Source: Erodium maritimum (Eukaryota; Streptophyta; Magnoliopsida; Geraniales; Geraniaceae). From it: 64,000 nt of DNA. Both the position numbers and the translations under genes were made by a program. This document shows, piece by piece, positions 10,390 to 22,615 of the stretch. The notes below the pieces were generated by a model that saw only the letters and a list, made by a program, of their open reading frames with translations, was not told the origin of the DNA and did not search any database. Each line of letters begins with the position of its first letter. The stretch's first letter is position 1. The DNA lies in the NCBI GenBank assembly GCA_963921825.1, contig OY997592.1, forward strand, positions 23,501,432 to 23,565,431. Direction: 5' to 3'.

Positions 10390-13300
10390 GGATTGAACTA
10401 CGGGCACTAAGACTAACATCTGGCTATTCCGATGCCTCAATACTAGAGGAAGTTATCCTGGTATACTGGATGATGAGGACACAACCGGGGGAGGAAGTTA
10501 TCCTGGTTCCCTCATAAACAGATTCAGAGAAGTAGTTGATGATCTCGACTTGGTTGATGTGCCCATGATAGGTTACCAATACACCTGGTATAAAGGTAAG
10601 CGGCATGACAGACGTACTCAGACTCGCTTGGACCGGGCCCTGATTTCTCGCCAATTTTTTACTCCCTTCCCAATTTGGTATTTTGTAATATGGGAAACAC
10701 GACCTCTGACCACTGGCCTATATTACTCTCCTTAGACAATAAAGTGGAAAGACGATATCCTAAGAAGTTCAGATTTCAGTCCCAATGGGTACATGATCCA
10801 GAATGTGGAGTCACCATCCAAGAACACTATAAGCAAGCATCGTCGCAGAAAATTACCCAAACAATTAAGGACGTGGGCACAGCCCTTCAATCTTGGGGTT
10901 ATCACTAGTACGAACACACAATAGGCTATGTCACCTCCTTCGGTTCGTCATCTCCAAAAATCAAGGGGCTTTTATATCGGGACGATGTATAAAGGACAAA
11001 GTCATCATCTTTTTTGAGATCATTCATGCCCTTCGGAGGAAGTGTAACGGTATTGACTGTTGTATGGCATTGAAGCTGGATATAAGCAAAACGTATGATA
11101 GGGTAGAATGGTCCTATCTACTGGTGGTCATGCGTAGCCTTGGTTTCTCGGAAGAATGAATCTCTCTTATTACTTGTTGTATGAGCACTGTTAGGTACTC
11201 GGTCTCGTCCGGGGAGAGAGAGACTCCAACCTTCACACTTACCCGAGGAGTTCGGAAAGGGGACCTCTATCCCCGTATATGTACCTATTTTGTATGGAGG
11301 GTCTATCCCAACTATTGAAGCAAACGCATGATAGGAATGAGATCCAGGCCTTTCGGGTTGCTCATGGAGTGCTTTAAATATCCCACATGTTCTTTACAGA
11401 TGACCGTTATTTTTTTTGTAGGGCAACTGCAATAGAGGCACGGCGCATTAAAGACATCCTAGGGATATTTAACAGGATTTTGGGTCAGGTATTGAACCTG
11501 GAAAAGTCGTCGGTATTCTTTAGTAATAATACCCCTAATCCGATCCGTCATATTTGCTGCTCCATTCTTTCCATTTCGGAAATATCCTCGTCCACCTTGT
11601 ACTTGGGGGTGCCAAACATGATAGGTAGGGATTACAAGAGTGTTATGGCTTTTATAGGGAATCGGGTCGTGGCCCGTATCAGATCATAGGATGGGAAGCT
11701 TATATCACCGGCGGGTCGAGAGGTAATGATCCGTTTTGTACTCACCTTACTATTTTTTTTATGTGATGTCTGTTTTTAAGATGCCAACTAGTATTATAAA
11801 CATAATTCATGTTGCGCTGGCACGATTCTGGTAGGGGGACAAAAGGATCGCTCTCTAGTATGCCTTAATTGGGATAAGTTGTGTACCCCTAAAGAGTTAG
11901 GAGGTATGAATTTCCGGTACCTCTGATATTTCAACACGGCATTTCGAGGTAAGAAAGCATGGGGCCTTCTTCACAGACCATGCTCAATGGTGGCGAGGGT
12001 ACTCAAAGCTCGATACTATCCCAAGACATACTTCATAAAGGCAGTAATCAAACCAAACTCCAGTTTTATCTAGAGTAGTATTTTGTCTTCGCATGATCTT
12101 TTGCGGGGAGGTCTTCGGGTAATGATTGGTGATGGCCGCGACACCTCTACTTTGTAGACATCATGGCTTCCAGGGCCAAACCCGTATGTCACCTCTCCTC
12201 CGACAGCTCTGATTGGTTTCTCGGTGGCAGTGCTAATGGTGCCTGATACTTGAATTTGGGACGTCCCGCTTATTCGACAACTATTTACTGAGCCGGATCA
12301 AATAAATATTCTTCAACTTTCTCTATTAGAATATAGATCTCTAGATGAATGGTATTGGGAATAGGATCCGAAGGGCTTCTACTCCACCAAATCAGGATAT
12401 CGTGCTCTTGTAGATACCAGGCAAGCCGCCCGCAGTTATGGAGCATAAGTCGCTTGGGCGTCCATCTGGAATATCCCTATTAAACCTCGAATCTGAAACT
12501 TTCTCTAGCGATGCTTGTCTGACACCTTATAGGTGGCTACTAATCTGTACAACCGGTTCGTCCCGGTTTTTCAGGGGTGCCCTATGTGTGATAGGGGCCA
12601 TGAGTCGGTGATGTATTTGCTCGTCAGGTCCGGGTCTGCAAAGGTCTGTTGGGAACAATTTTGGGGTACTCTTCCCATAGGGACATTTGCGTCCTTTCCA
12701 TATTGGTGGACTCAGGTTGCATAAGGTTAGAAAACTACAAGGAATGTGGAGAACCTGAGTGTTTTATGGGATATTTGGAAGGCCAGGAATGTGAAGGTTT
12801 GGGAGGATGCTACCCCTACCGCGATTCAGGTCTTATCGTATGTCGTCTCCATGTTTTCGGCCTAGAGAGAGACCATGGCAACCACGGGCCCTTCTCAGGT
12901 GAATGAGGCTCGTCTCCCAAACCGGTGGCAACCCCGTGTGACTAGAACGATCGCGATAAGTGTTGATGGGGAAATTTTCCAGGAGTCTGGCCAGGCAGGG
13001 TTGGGGGTAATTGCTCGATCTGACATAGGAGCGCCTCTATTAATGGAAAACGGTGTCCTTTAAGGTGAGTGATCACCTATTATGATTGAGGCCTATGATA
13101 TAGTTTCAGCCCTTCGAAATGTTACATTTTGGGTACTGGTCCTATAGAAGTCCGGTCTGATGCTCTGGCCCTATCCCGTTGTCTCTAGTGGGTACTATCA
13201 TTCATGATATTCGTCATCTCCGTCAAAATAAGAGACTAACTCTCACATTTGTGAAAAGAACAACGAACAAAGTTCCTCGTTGGCTTGCAGAGAAGCTCGG

Positions 13301-13400
13301 TCTGTGTCTGTTCTTCAGTAGTCAAGGGGCATGCTCCCTGATGCACTTGCTTCTATTTTACAAATTGAAGTTTAATAAAAGATCTATTTAAAAAAAAAAT
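10390..13400 (+). pseudogene. L1-type LINE ORF2 relic: endonuclease end, reverse transcriptase, zf-RVT and RNase H
   Basis: Fragments of one plus-strand protein occur in the order expected for a plant L1 ORF2. The endonuclease C-terminus is at about 10500-10730 (QTRLDRALIS, then TSDHWPILL). RT spans about 10890-11700 (NQGAFISGRCI, a KLDISKTYDRVEW palm strand, FTDD at about 11390 in place of FADD, LNLEKSSVFFS, STLYLGVPNMIG). The zf-RVT domain lies at about 12350-12680 and a C-terminal RNase H (RVT_3) at about 12930-13360. Many stops and frameshifts separate them. An AATAAA-like element and an A-run at about 13373-13398 mark the 3' end. ORF1 and the endonuclease N-terminus are absent upstream; the relic at 4300-5585 could supply ORF1. 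The element is dead. Confidence 0.85.
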
Positions 13401-13485
13401 CATTTTCAACTTATATTAGAGAGTTATTTGCTTTTCTTTCTTTTTTCTATATAAGTTCTATTTTGTTCTTGCTCATATATAATAA

Positions 13486-13947
13486 GGTTAATTCCACCTC
13501 AGTACCCTAAATCTTTCATATTTCATTTAAAGTAGCCTAAATCTTTTTTGTGTCATCTCAATACCCTAAATCTTTCATATTTCATTTAGAGTACCCTAAA
13601 TCTTTTTTATGTCACCTCAATACCCTAAAATTTTATATATTCCATTTTAGTACCCTAAACTTTCATTAATCTCATTTTAGTACCCACCGTTAACTTTACC
13701 ATAATTTTGGTTGTTGGTGAAGGGTAGTATAGTCATTTTACCTCTTTTGGATAGAAAATCATATGTATAGTTAACGGTGCGTATTAAAATAGAATTAATG
13801 AAAGTTTAGGGTACCGAGGTGACACAAACAAATTTTAGGCTACTCTAAATGAATTAATGAAAGTTTAGGGTACTGAACTGACACAAAAAGATTTGGGGTA
13901 CTCTAAATGAAATATGAAAGAATTAGGGTACTGAGGTGGAATTATCC
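13486..13947. mobile_element. MITE-like inverted-repeat element, 462 bp, 11 bp TSD
   Basis: The left end reads GGTTAATTCCACCTCAGTAC. The right end is its near-perfect reverse complement (GTACTGAGGTGGAATTATCC), and pairing extends far inward through repeated 'AGTACCCTAAATC' words. It is flanked on both sides by ATATATAATAA (13475-13485 and 13948-13958), a perfect 11 bp duplication, although the target is simple AT sequence. There is no coding capacity. Long inverted repeats with 9-11 bp TSDs suggest the Mutator-like group, but this is inference. Confidence 0.75.
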
Positions 13948-13958
13948 ATATATAATAA

Positions 13959-14517
13959 ACAAAACTTTCTAATACTATTCTACAACAAAAATTGCCACTC
14001 TTTTATGACATAAAGAAAATTATGTAATGCTACATAAAACAATCACATACAAGCATGAAGTTTTAAGAATAATGCAGGTATATGATCTTTTATGAAGCGT
14101 TCGGACATTCATCTATGCAGCTCTTCTTAAGGGTTTTAGGCAATTTTGATCATACGATGATTTATTATTTTCTATGTTTTATTTTCTGTTCCAGTTTTTC
14201 GTATGTTATTATTCTAGGTTGTCTAAGATGCAAATTAGAACCATTTTATAGGTCCAAGAGCGCTGGGAGCCCTATGGGAGTCTCGAACATATTCTGGAAC
14301 CTAGCGTTTTTAACCCTACTACTATAACGATCAATCGCATTATTATTAATAAAAACACTTATGTCTACACATTTCAAAAAAAAATTCTAATAGTAATAAA
14401 TGAATTAATTCATTTAGAACAAATATAAAACGTCAAATACTTCGTAGATGCGATAATTGAATACATTATTGAAGTTAAACTATTTGTAAACATTAATGAC
14501 TAAATAATACAACAAAA
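13959..14517. other. AT-rich spacer, no gene recognised
   Basis: An open frame of 81 codons (14082-14327) is hydrophobic but matches nothing recognised and lies in AT-rich sequence. Nothing else was seen between the two inverted-repeat elements. Confidence 0.3.
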
Positions 14518-14526
14518 TAAAAATTA

Positions 14527-16100
14527 GGGTTATATACTTTTTAGTACCCTTATGTTTCGTTCACGAACGATTTGGTACCCTTTTGAATTTTTATTCCAAT
14601 TTGGTACCCTTATGTTCGGTCCACGAACGTTTTGAGTTAATGGGGTTAAAAAACTAACAAAGTAATGTGAAATGACCATTTTACCCTTATATTGATTTAA
14701 TTGACATTTGACTTTAATATAAAATGACCATTATATCCCTGAAATTTAATTTCATTAATTAATTGATTGATTATTATTCAATAATAATTGGTTTCTTTAT
14801 TTTTTCATAAATTCTTACTAATTTTTTTTATAATTATTTATTTATAAAATAGAAATTTAAGGGTACTAAAAAGTATATAACCCTAATTTATAAGGCTGAG
14901 GTGAGAAGATGAAGCAAGGCTGAGGTGTGATTTTTATTTTTCTAAATGATTTTTATAAATAATAATAAAATCTGATTTTTTTAATTTAAAATTTGAATTT
15001 TTGAAAATAAAAATAATTTTCATAAATAAAAAAATGAATTTATATAATAAAAAAAACTTATTTTTATGTATTTTTTAAATTAAAATTTGAATTTTCGATA
15101 AATAAAAATAATTTTCATAAATAAAAATTGAATTTATAAAAAAAACTGATTTTATTTTGAAAGTAGTGAAATTTACATTTTAATACCCTAACAAATGAAG
15201 GGTATTATTGTCTTTTCACTTATTTTTAAGTTATGAGTTCAATGGCATGAGTTTGAAAATTTGAGTAATAGTTAGGGGTATTATGGTCTTTTTAACTTTT
15301 TCAATCCAAACTAACAAAAAATTAACAGTTTGGTAATAAAGTGAAATTAAATGTTTGGTTTAGGTATGAAAGTGCAAAAAAATTATGTCAGGGTATCAAA
15401 GTGAAATTAAATGTTTGACAGGGTTTTAAAGTGAAGTTTTCCCTTTCTTTTTTTAAAATATTGATATTTTTTTAAAATAAATTTATTTTTAAACTTATTT
15501 TTTAATAATTTTTTTTTATTTTTTCATAAATAAAATTATTTTATTTTATTTTTTTGAATAAATTTTGTTATAAAATTTTATTTTAATATATTTTTCGAAT
15601 TTCTTATTTTTTTATTTTCTGAAATATTTAATAAATGTTTTTAATTTTTCTGAAAAATTTATAATTAATAATTTATTATTTTTTAAAATTTTCAATTTTC
15701 AATTTTTCTAAAATTTATTATTTTTTAACTTTTTGATTCTATTATTTGTTATTCACTTTTTTATTTTTTTTATTTTATTTTTTGTTTCTTTAATTTTTTT
15801 TTACTTTTTTAAAAATATATTTTTTTATTATTCATTAATTCATTCTTTTATTATTATTATTTAATTAGTTCTTGTATTATAACTAAGGGTATAATGGTAA
15901 TTTTGTCTATCAAATTTATAAGCTTAAAATAAGAGAGGGTAAAATCGTCATTTCATACCCCACTTAACTACACATGACTAACTTAGAGGAATATTCTGTT
16001 AGTTTTCTAACGGAATATGCCACTTCCGTCCGTGGACAAAACAAAAGGGTACCAAATCGTTCGTGGACGGAACATAAGGATACCAAAAAGCATATAACCT
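14527..16100. mobile_element. composite inverted-repeat element, about 1.57 kb, 9 bp TSD
   Basis: The left end (GGGTTATATACTTTTTAGTA, then CCCTTATGTTTCGTTCACGAACG) pairs with the right end at about 16045-16100 over more than 50 bases with few mismatches. The flanks are TAAAAATTA on both sides (14518-14526, 16101-16109), a 9 bp duplication in AT-rich sequence. A second, perfectly inverted copy of the first 23 bases lies inside at 14861-14883, so bases 14527-14883 by themselves form a smaller MITE. The remainder is very AT-rich and non-coding and includes a further inverted-repeat piece at about 15168-15445. The Mutator-like assignment is inferred from TSD length. Confidence 0.65.
15168..15445. 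repeat. degenerate inverted-repeat element nested in the composite element
   Basis: The left end (TAGTGAAATTTACATTTTAA then TACCCTA) and the right end (AGGGTTTTAAAGTGAAGTTT) are imperfect reverse complements. Internal words on the theme 'GGGTATTAxxGTC' also pair across the centre. No convincing TSD was found. Confidence 0.4.
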
Positions 16101-16109
16101 TAAAAATTA

Positions 16110-16390
16110 ACATTTAGTAGAGTTCAATTGGATCACTGAACATGTTATAATTTGTTATCTTTCAATATATATATATATATATATTCACATTAATAGGAGG
16201 AGATAAAAACTATGTTTAAAGTATATTTTTATATATATTTAATAATTATCGATGTAATACACTGAATTATAATCATGTTTCTTCCCTTAATCAAATATGA
16301 AAAATAAATACAAAAATTATTTTTGATAACTATCATAATTCATTAATTTGTATGAAAATGTAAGGAACACAAAGAATATATAACGGAAAA
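16110..16390. other. AT-rich spacer with (AT)n
   Basis: A short (AT)n run occurs at about 16165-16183. No gene or element boundary was recognised before the LINE sequence begins near 16390. Confidence 0.35.
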
Positions 16391-19300
16391 ATAAAGCTAT
16401 GTGCTTTACTAGGGCCTCAGAACCTTTAGCCCAGGCGGCGGTCTCTTTTCGGAGACGACCTATCTTCTCCCAACGTTAGTCCGGTACTCCAACTCCGTAT
16501 ATATGACGTCAATATTCTTTCTCACCCTTTGGCAATCTGTCGGTCGTAGGGGTTGCCTTTTCTCAATCCCCAATTTCCCTGACGGTCTCTTCTTAGATAC
16601 AACCTCGCTCCTCCGGCGTCAATCCGGTATTCCAGCTTCGTCTATATGGCGTCCATCTTCCTCCTCTCCCTTTTGCACTCTATCGGCCATAGGGGTAGCC
16701 ACTCCTCAATCCCCAAATTCCACGTCCCAACTCTCACCCATAACCCCCGCCCCCACAAAAACATTGGCGCCTTCGTCTGCTACTACGCCTTCCCCGATTG
16801 ATCGCGGAGAGATTCTCCCCCAGACGACGGGTCTATCCCAACCGACACTCATGCCTCAATGTTAACGGTGAGGTGACCCAAGATCGGGTCCGACCTCTAC
16901 TGGTCCGATTTCGAGCCCCAATCTGTTCGCAGAGAGACCGGATTTCGGCGTGCTAGATTGGAATTGTCAAGGGATGGGTTCCCGGTTACACAAGCAACAA
17001 TTACGCCATTTCCTTTATGAGAATCAACCTCATGTCCTGTTTCTTTCAGAAGTTATCCTCTCGGCCCAACAATGCTTATTTTTATCTTGATCCCTAGGAT
17101 TTCATGAGTATCCTTGTCAATCTAAATCACATACCACCTCGGGGCTAGCTATGTTTTGGGTAGTGCGTGTGGACGAAAACCTTTGTGCTCAAGATGACCA
17201 CTACATTGACGTGGAGGTCTCGGCGCCGGGCTATGACGATATTAGCCTGACCGATATCTATGGGGAGGCATGTTAGGATCACCATTATAGGACATGGGAT
17301 CTTCTAAGGCAGTTACACAACCCCTCGAGAACCAATTGGATCATCATTAGGGACTTTAACGGTATCCTAAATCATAAGGAAATTACGGGAGGCGGCATGT
17401 ATCCGCTGAGTCTGATAGATGACTTCGTCCAGGTAATAGAGGAATTGGTCCTCGTCTATGTCCCGATGACAGGCCACCAGTTCACATGGTTCGGGGGGAT
17501 AACGCATAATCGACGCGTCCAATCACGGTTAGACAGAGCTTTGATCTTAGAATCGTTCTTCTCCTCCCTTCCGAATCTCTCTTTCTGTAACACAAAAACC
17601 ACGACCTCGGATCACTAGCTAATTTTATTATTTCTGGCTCGTAAGACACAGGATCGAGGCCGACCGAAGTTCCGGTTCCAATCCTAGTGGATCCAGGACC
17701 CAGATTGTGGTGTTGTGATTAAAGTAAATTGGAATCGATCCTTGTCTATGTCGATTACAAAGGTGATACGGGATGTGGGTGTATCTCTGAACGAGTGGGG
17801 TCGCCATCATTTTAAAAATAATGTCAATCACATAAAATGGTGTGAGGGGCGAATTGCAAAATTAAATGGTTGGGCTAACCGGGTAGGGCTCCATCGTTGG
17901 GAAGCCATCTAGATCCAATATGACAATGCTCTCTGTGTCCAAGAGGCTTTCTGGCGACAACGGGCAAAACAACACTGTCTAGCAGAGGGAGATAAGAATA
18001 TTAAATTTTTTCAAGCATCAACAACATACGTCGGAGGATCAATGTAGTTGTGGCTCTTAAGAATGTAATGGGTCAGTTGGTCATATGAGAGTCAGGGATG
18101 AAAGAACTTATCACTGAGTATTTCATGCAACTCTTTACCACCAGCCAGCCGAACCTTTCAGGTTTCCCTATCTCTTTGCCTACTGGGATTACACTAGAAC
18201 AAAATCCCTCCTTACTCCTACATGGGAACGAGCAGGAGATTCGCCAAGTAGATTTTTAGATGGTGCTGGATAAATCCCTAGGACCGGATGAACTCTATCC
18301 GAGGTTCTATATGCACTATTAGCCCTTAGTGGCGGAGGAGGTGGTTCGGTTTATTCGGGATTTCATTCGAACAAATGATTTTGACCCGACATTGAATGAT
18401 ACTTCCATCATCCACATTCCAAAGAAACCGGATCCTGATGTAGTCACAGATCTCTAGCTCATTTCTTTATGTAACGTGATATTTCGGATCCTATCAAAAT
18501 TTCTGGCGAACTGACTCAGACCATTACTCCACCACATCATCTTTGAGACACAAGGCGCTCCATACATGATAACCTCCTTATTTCCTTTGAGGTAATTCAT
18601 TATTTAAAACGGAAGCGCCAAGGGGCGATGGGGTATATGGATCTCAAACTAGATATGAATAAAGCCTATGATTGAGTTCAGTGGAACTACCTCGCTGCTA
18701 TTATGCTCTGGCTAGGCTTCTTCCTGGATTTGGTGGAAGTACTGTCCTACTGTATGAGGACATGACTTACTCAATCTCATCAGGAGGACAAGAAACACCT
18801 AGACTCACCCCAATGAGGGGGATCAGGTAGGGTGATCGTCTCTTCCCTTACTTGTTTTTACTTTGTATGGAAGGGCTATCTCACCTACTGAAAGAAGCTC
18901 AAGGACAGGCATGATCCACAGAATCCAGGTTGCAAAGAATCCCCAACAATTTCACATATGTTTTTCGCAGATGACTGCTACATCTTCTACAGGGCCACCC
19001 CTTCTGAGGCCCACCAGATCCACGATATTGTTGGAGTTTCTAGCAATCTCTCAGGCTAGGTTTTGAATTTAAACAAGTCTTCTATTCTATTAAGCTCAAA
19101 TACAATTGTGGCAATACGAAAAGAATGTTGTGATATCCTTTCAATAGCCGAGACCTCAGTTGCCTCCATGTATCTAGGAGTCCCTAACATGGTTGGGAAG
19201 AACCGGAACGCCGTCATGGCCTACCTAGGGGATCGGCCCCTGAAGCGGATTAGCTTATGGGAGGGTAAATTGTTTTCTCTAACTGGCCGGAAGGTCATGA

Positions 19301-19625
19301 TCCACTCCGCTCTCACTTTTCTACCAGTGTACATAATGTTAGTCTTCCGGGTACTACGTCGGATAGTGAACCGTATCCATATGGTGCTAGCTTATTTTTT
19401 GTAAGGAGGGAAATCAGCACGCCCTATTATATGGCAGGATTGGGACAAGTTATGTATTCCTAAAGACAGTGGGTATGAGTTTTCACCATTTGCAGGTTGT
19501 CAATACGGCTCTATTATGGATACAAGAATGGGCCTTATACATAAGCCTCACTCTCTAGTGGCCCGGGTTCTCAAGGTGCGCTATTTTCCTAATACTCACT
19601 TTCTGCAAGCGCTAACAATGGTTCA
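16390..19625 (+). pseudogene. LINE relic, first part: linker, endonuclease, reverse transcriptase
   Basis: A Ser/Pro-rich linker (about 16450-16860) carries a diverged tandem duplication with a period of about 143 bp. It is followed by the apurinic endonuclease from about 16950 (LDWNCQGMGSRLHKQQLRHF), including the GDFN-like RDFNGIL near 17345 and QSRLDRALILESFF near 17520. RT follows from about 18260 (DKSLGPDELYPRFY), with KLDMNKAYD near 18650, FADDCYIFY at about 18962 (catalytic pair retained) and STYLGVP-like SMYLGVPNMVG at about 19170. Stops and frameshifts are frequent. The protein is cut at about 19625 and resumes at 22617 after an inserted LTR. It is closely related in structure to the LINE at 10390-13400. 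Confidence 0.85.
16450..16720 (+). repeat. diverged tandem duplication, period about 143 bp
   Basis: The word CCGGTACTCC at 16481 recurs as CCGGTATTCC at 16624. The following 90 bases (through a TCGGTCGTAGGGGTTGCC / TCGGCCATAGGGGTAGCC pair) align in the same order. The duplication lies in the linker upstream of the endonuclease. Confidence 0.7.
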
Positions 19626-22615
19626 AACTCATAAATCATGATAATAAAAGTCAAGTGCTCGAGTACCACATTAAAACGAAGTTTAATACAAAAGAAGGTA
19701 CGTCACTAAACAACCCAAAAATAAGGACTCTCGCCAGGCTCCCCAGCTCTGAGCCGTTCTCTAAACCAACTCACGATCGAAACCTGTAAAACAGTAATGA
19801 AGGGGGTGAGCTTTCGCTAAGTAGGAAAAAGTAGTTAAGGGGATGAGCTATCCGCTCATCACCACGGGTAACCGTCCAATTAGGGCATACTAGTAAGCAC
19901 AATAACTATGAATCAATTAAACAAGTAACCCAAGACAACGCTTGACCCTCACTCGGGTGCAACCCGTAAATCAACCTCGACACCGAACCAAACTCAAACA
20001 TTTCTTCTCAACTATGCTCTTAGCACCGTCACCTAACAATTCTCAATGGGCAACGACCACGACTATCTCACAACAGACCACACGTGCGAACTCCCACGGC
20101 AATACACTGAACTCAGGTATAGCTGTATTTCAAATCTCAGAAGATCACATAGCAAGAATAAGCAATCACAGCAGCCAACACAGATCAACACACAAAGTAA
20201 TATCATTAGCAATAACTGCAACCTATGGTATTCCAAAGCAATGCGCCGGCTTCCATGGCCCGGCTCACCATATCGTACCGAACTCGATATCGGCCTAGAT
20301 ATCTTCCCGGAACGCAGCATCAGGGTACAACTCGTAATATAGCGGACCGAAATCCTCCGTCGGTCGGGTATATCTTCCCGTAGCACGGGGAACAAATCAC
20401 ATCACTCATACCATACTGGAACCCTCATCAGTATAAACATTGCTCTGGAACACCCTCATCGGGTCTAGATCCCCTGTACCGGAATCGCACATGCAGCACA
20501 GGTATCGAACCGGAAAAAATCCTCGGCCTGGATATCCTATACCGGAATCCTCTACGGTAGATATCATACCGGAAGCCTCGGTCTAGATATCTATATCGGA
20601 ACCATCCATCGATATAAATATCGGACCAGAACACACCGCCTCGGAACATATCGTGCCAGAACCGGCACATCATCAGCCACGATATCGAACCGGAACAACA
20701 TCCTCAAGCATATCACGCCAAACATATCACACTGGCATACCATACCGAACAATCTTACTGAAACACATCACATCAGTCTATCAATCACCCGATCATATCA
20801 CAAGGCGATAATTCACGCTAAAACTAATCACGTTCTCATAGCATATCATGATCCTTGATTCAACAACGGACATATCACATATCAAACATTACATGCTACT
20901 ATTCACAACCAACACGCAATCCTACGAGCCCAACCAGGACCCACATGTGATACTACAGCACAGCAATTCCCACACTTACGAGCACGACCTGGCTCGCTAG
21001 TGGTTCCATCTTTATATGACTACGCTAGTTATTCACATCCTACATACGATTCTATATTATATCGAGAATTCATAACCTATATGCATACTAGTAACTTTCC
21101 ACAATTAAACCGGTATTCGCTACTTTTCCCTTCCTCAACCGCTATCCAAGCATGAACAATCACGAGTCACCTAGTAGCCTCCTCCCCCGTGCTCGGGAAC
21201 AACGTCTAAGATCACAAGTATTACGAGAATTACTAATAATTCAAGGGTGGTTCAAAGAGAGAAATACCCAAACTAACTGCCAATTACTCAACTTGTCAAA
21301 ATGGGCCCGAATGGCCCATTTTTCCCGGACTCGAAAAACGTCCCCCAGGACTCCGAAAATTTCCATTTTTGTTTCTATCATTCTCAATTAAATTTACGTG
21401 TTCCAACGCACTCGACGGAATCAAATTCCGATGTCCGAGCGTTCTAAATCCGCAATTAAAGTTTCTAACTACGTTTTCCGAAATCCCATGAATAACTTCC
21501 ATAATTCGCTCCGGGTGTGAATTATCGATCCGGGGATCACACAAGACCACCCGAACACGGCACACCCGTTCCCCGGCCACGTGGGCCGCACGGCCACACA
21601 TGGACCGTGGGTGGCCGGACCGGACCGCCACCGTGTGGCCGGTCACGGTTCCATGCCCTTCCTCCGGCCATGGCCGGTTATACCACCTGGTGACCGGAAC
21701 TCCGGCGAACCTCTGGTCGCCGGAAAAATACCCCCTTTCTCCAAAAAGCTCCTAACAAGCTCTAGATTCTCCAAAACTCCATTGTTAAGTTCTAAAACCT
21801 CTAAATTAACCTCAACAACCCCAAAAACCTCAAACCCAAAGTGGGTTTCATCCAAATAACGACAACCCAATTGATTTCTATCAAACTCTTCCACCTTCTC
21901 TCCATAAATAATCTAATTGACCATCAAAAACTCAAACCCATAACACCCAAACCTAGTTCATGCAATTTCTACCAAACCCACAACTAGAAAATTAACAAAA
22001 GGGAAGTTAAGTGCATGATTACCTTAGGGAATGGGTAGATGATGAAGGAAATGGAAGAAAATGAGGGTTTTGGGGTAAAAATCAAGTGAAAGGAGGCACT
22101 TTTCTTCTCTTCTTCTCCTTTCTTCTTCAATGGAGCTCCTTTCTCTCTCCTCCTCCTTGTAGGTTTCGGTCATGGTAGATAAAATGCTGAATTCGTTGCT
22201 CACATGTGTCATTTAACCTAAAGTGTAAATGTCAATTTTGTCCTTTAGCCCCTCTCTCTCTTTTGTCCACAAGTGTGGACCAAAGGGTATTTTCCCCCTC
22301 TTTTCTTCTCCTTCAAGACACATAGACATGTGTCCATGTGGGGTCCACCTCTATCCAACATATCTCAGCCCAAATTACATTAATTCGATAAGATCCCTAA
22401 TTCGACCCCGTTTGACACGGACTTTACTTTTTCGCAAAAGTAGTCATTTGAAAGGAAACGACTCAACTAAGCTAACTGTAACAACGACTAAGCTTTTCGG
22501 GTTTCGCAAAGGTCCCGAATGACTCCCTGAGTCATCGGTTGACTTTTCCGGCGGAAAGTCAACTTTTGCCAAATTTCACCGGTTCGACCGGTGTCAACCG
22601 AGGGCGGTTCTTACA
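19626..22615 (-). repeat. gypsy-type LTR, lacking its outer 3' end, inserted in the LINE
   Basis: The minus strand starts at 22615 with TGTAAGAACCGCCCTCGG. It continues with a GTTGACTTT...AAAAGTCAACCG block and a 'gactcaggga' block, the same order as the starts of the gypsy LTRs at 29525, 35525 and 42490. The other end lacks the GGGGCGTGACA terminus of those LTRs, so about the last part is missing. The LINE protein is interrupted here, and about 30 residues of it are missing at the junction, pointing to a deletion at the left side. No TSD was found. It contains a degenerate array of ATATC/CCGGAAC words at about 20280-20700. There is no coding capacity. Confidence 0.75.
20280..20700. repeat. 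degenerate short tandem array (CCGGAA/GATATC words) in the LTR
   Basis: Words of the kind 'atatc-taccGGAAcc' recur every 25-45 bases with heavy divergence. Comparable but unrelated arrays occupy the middle of the other gypsy LTRs in this window. Confidence 0.6.

Noticed and set aside
15440..15900. Very AT-rich stretch considered as a matrix-attachment or replication origin region
   Set aside because: Base composition alone is not evidence; it lies inside the inverted-repeat element.
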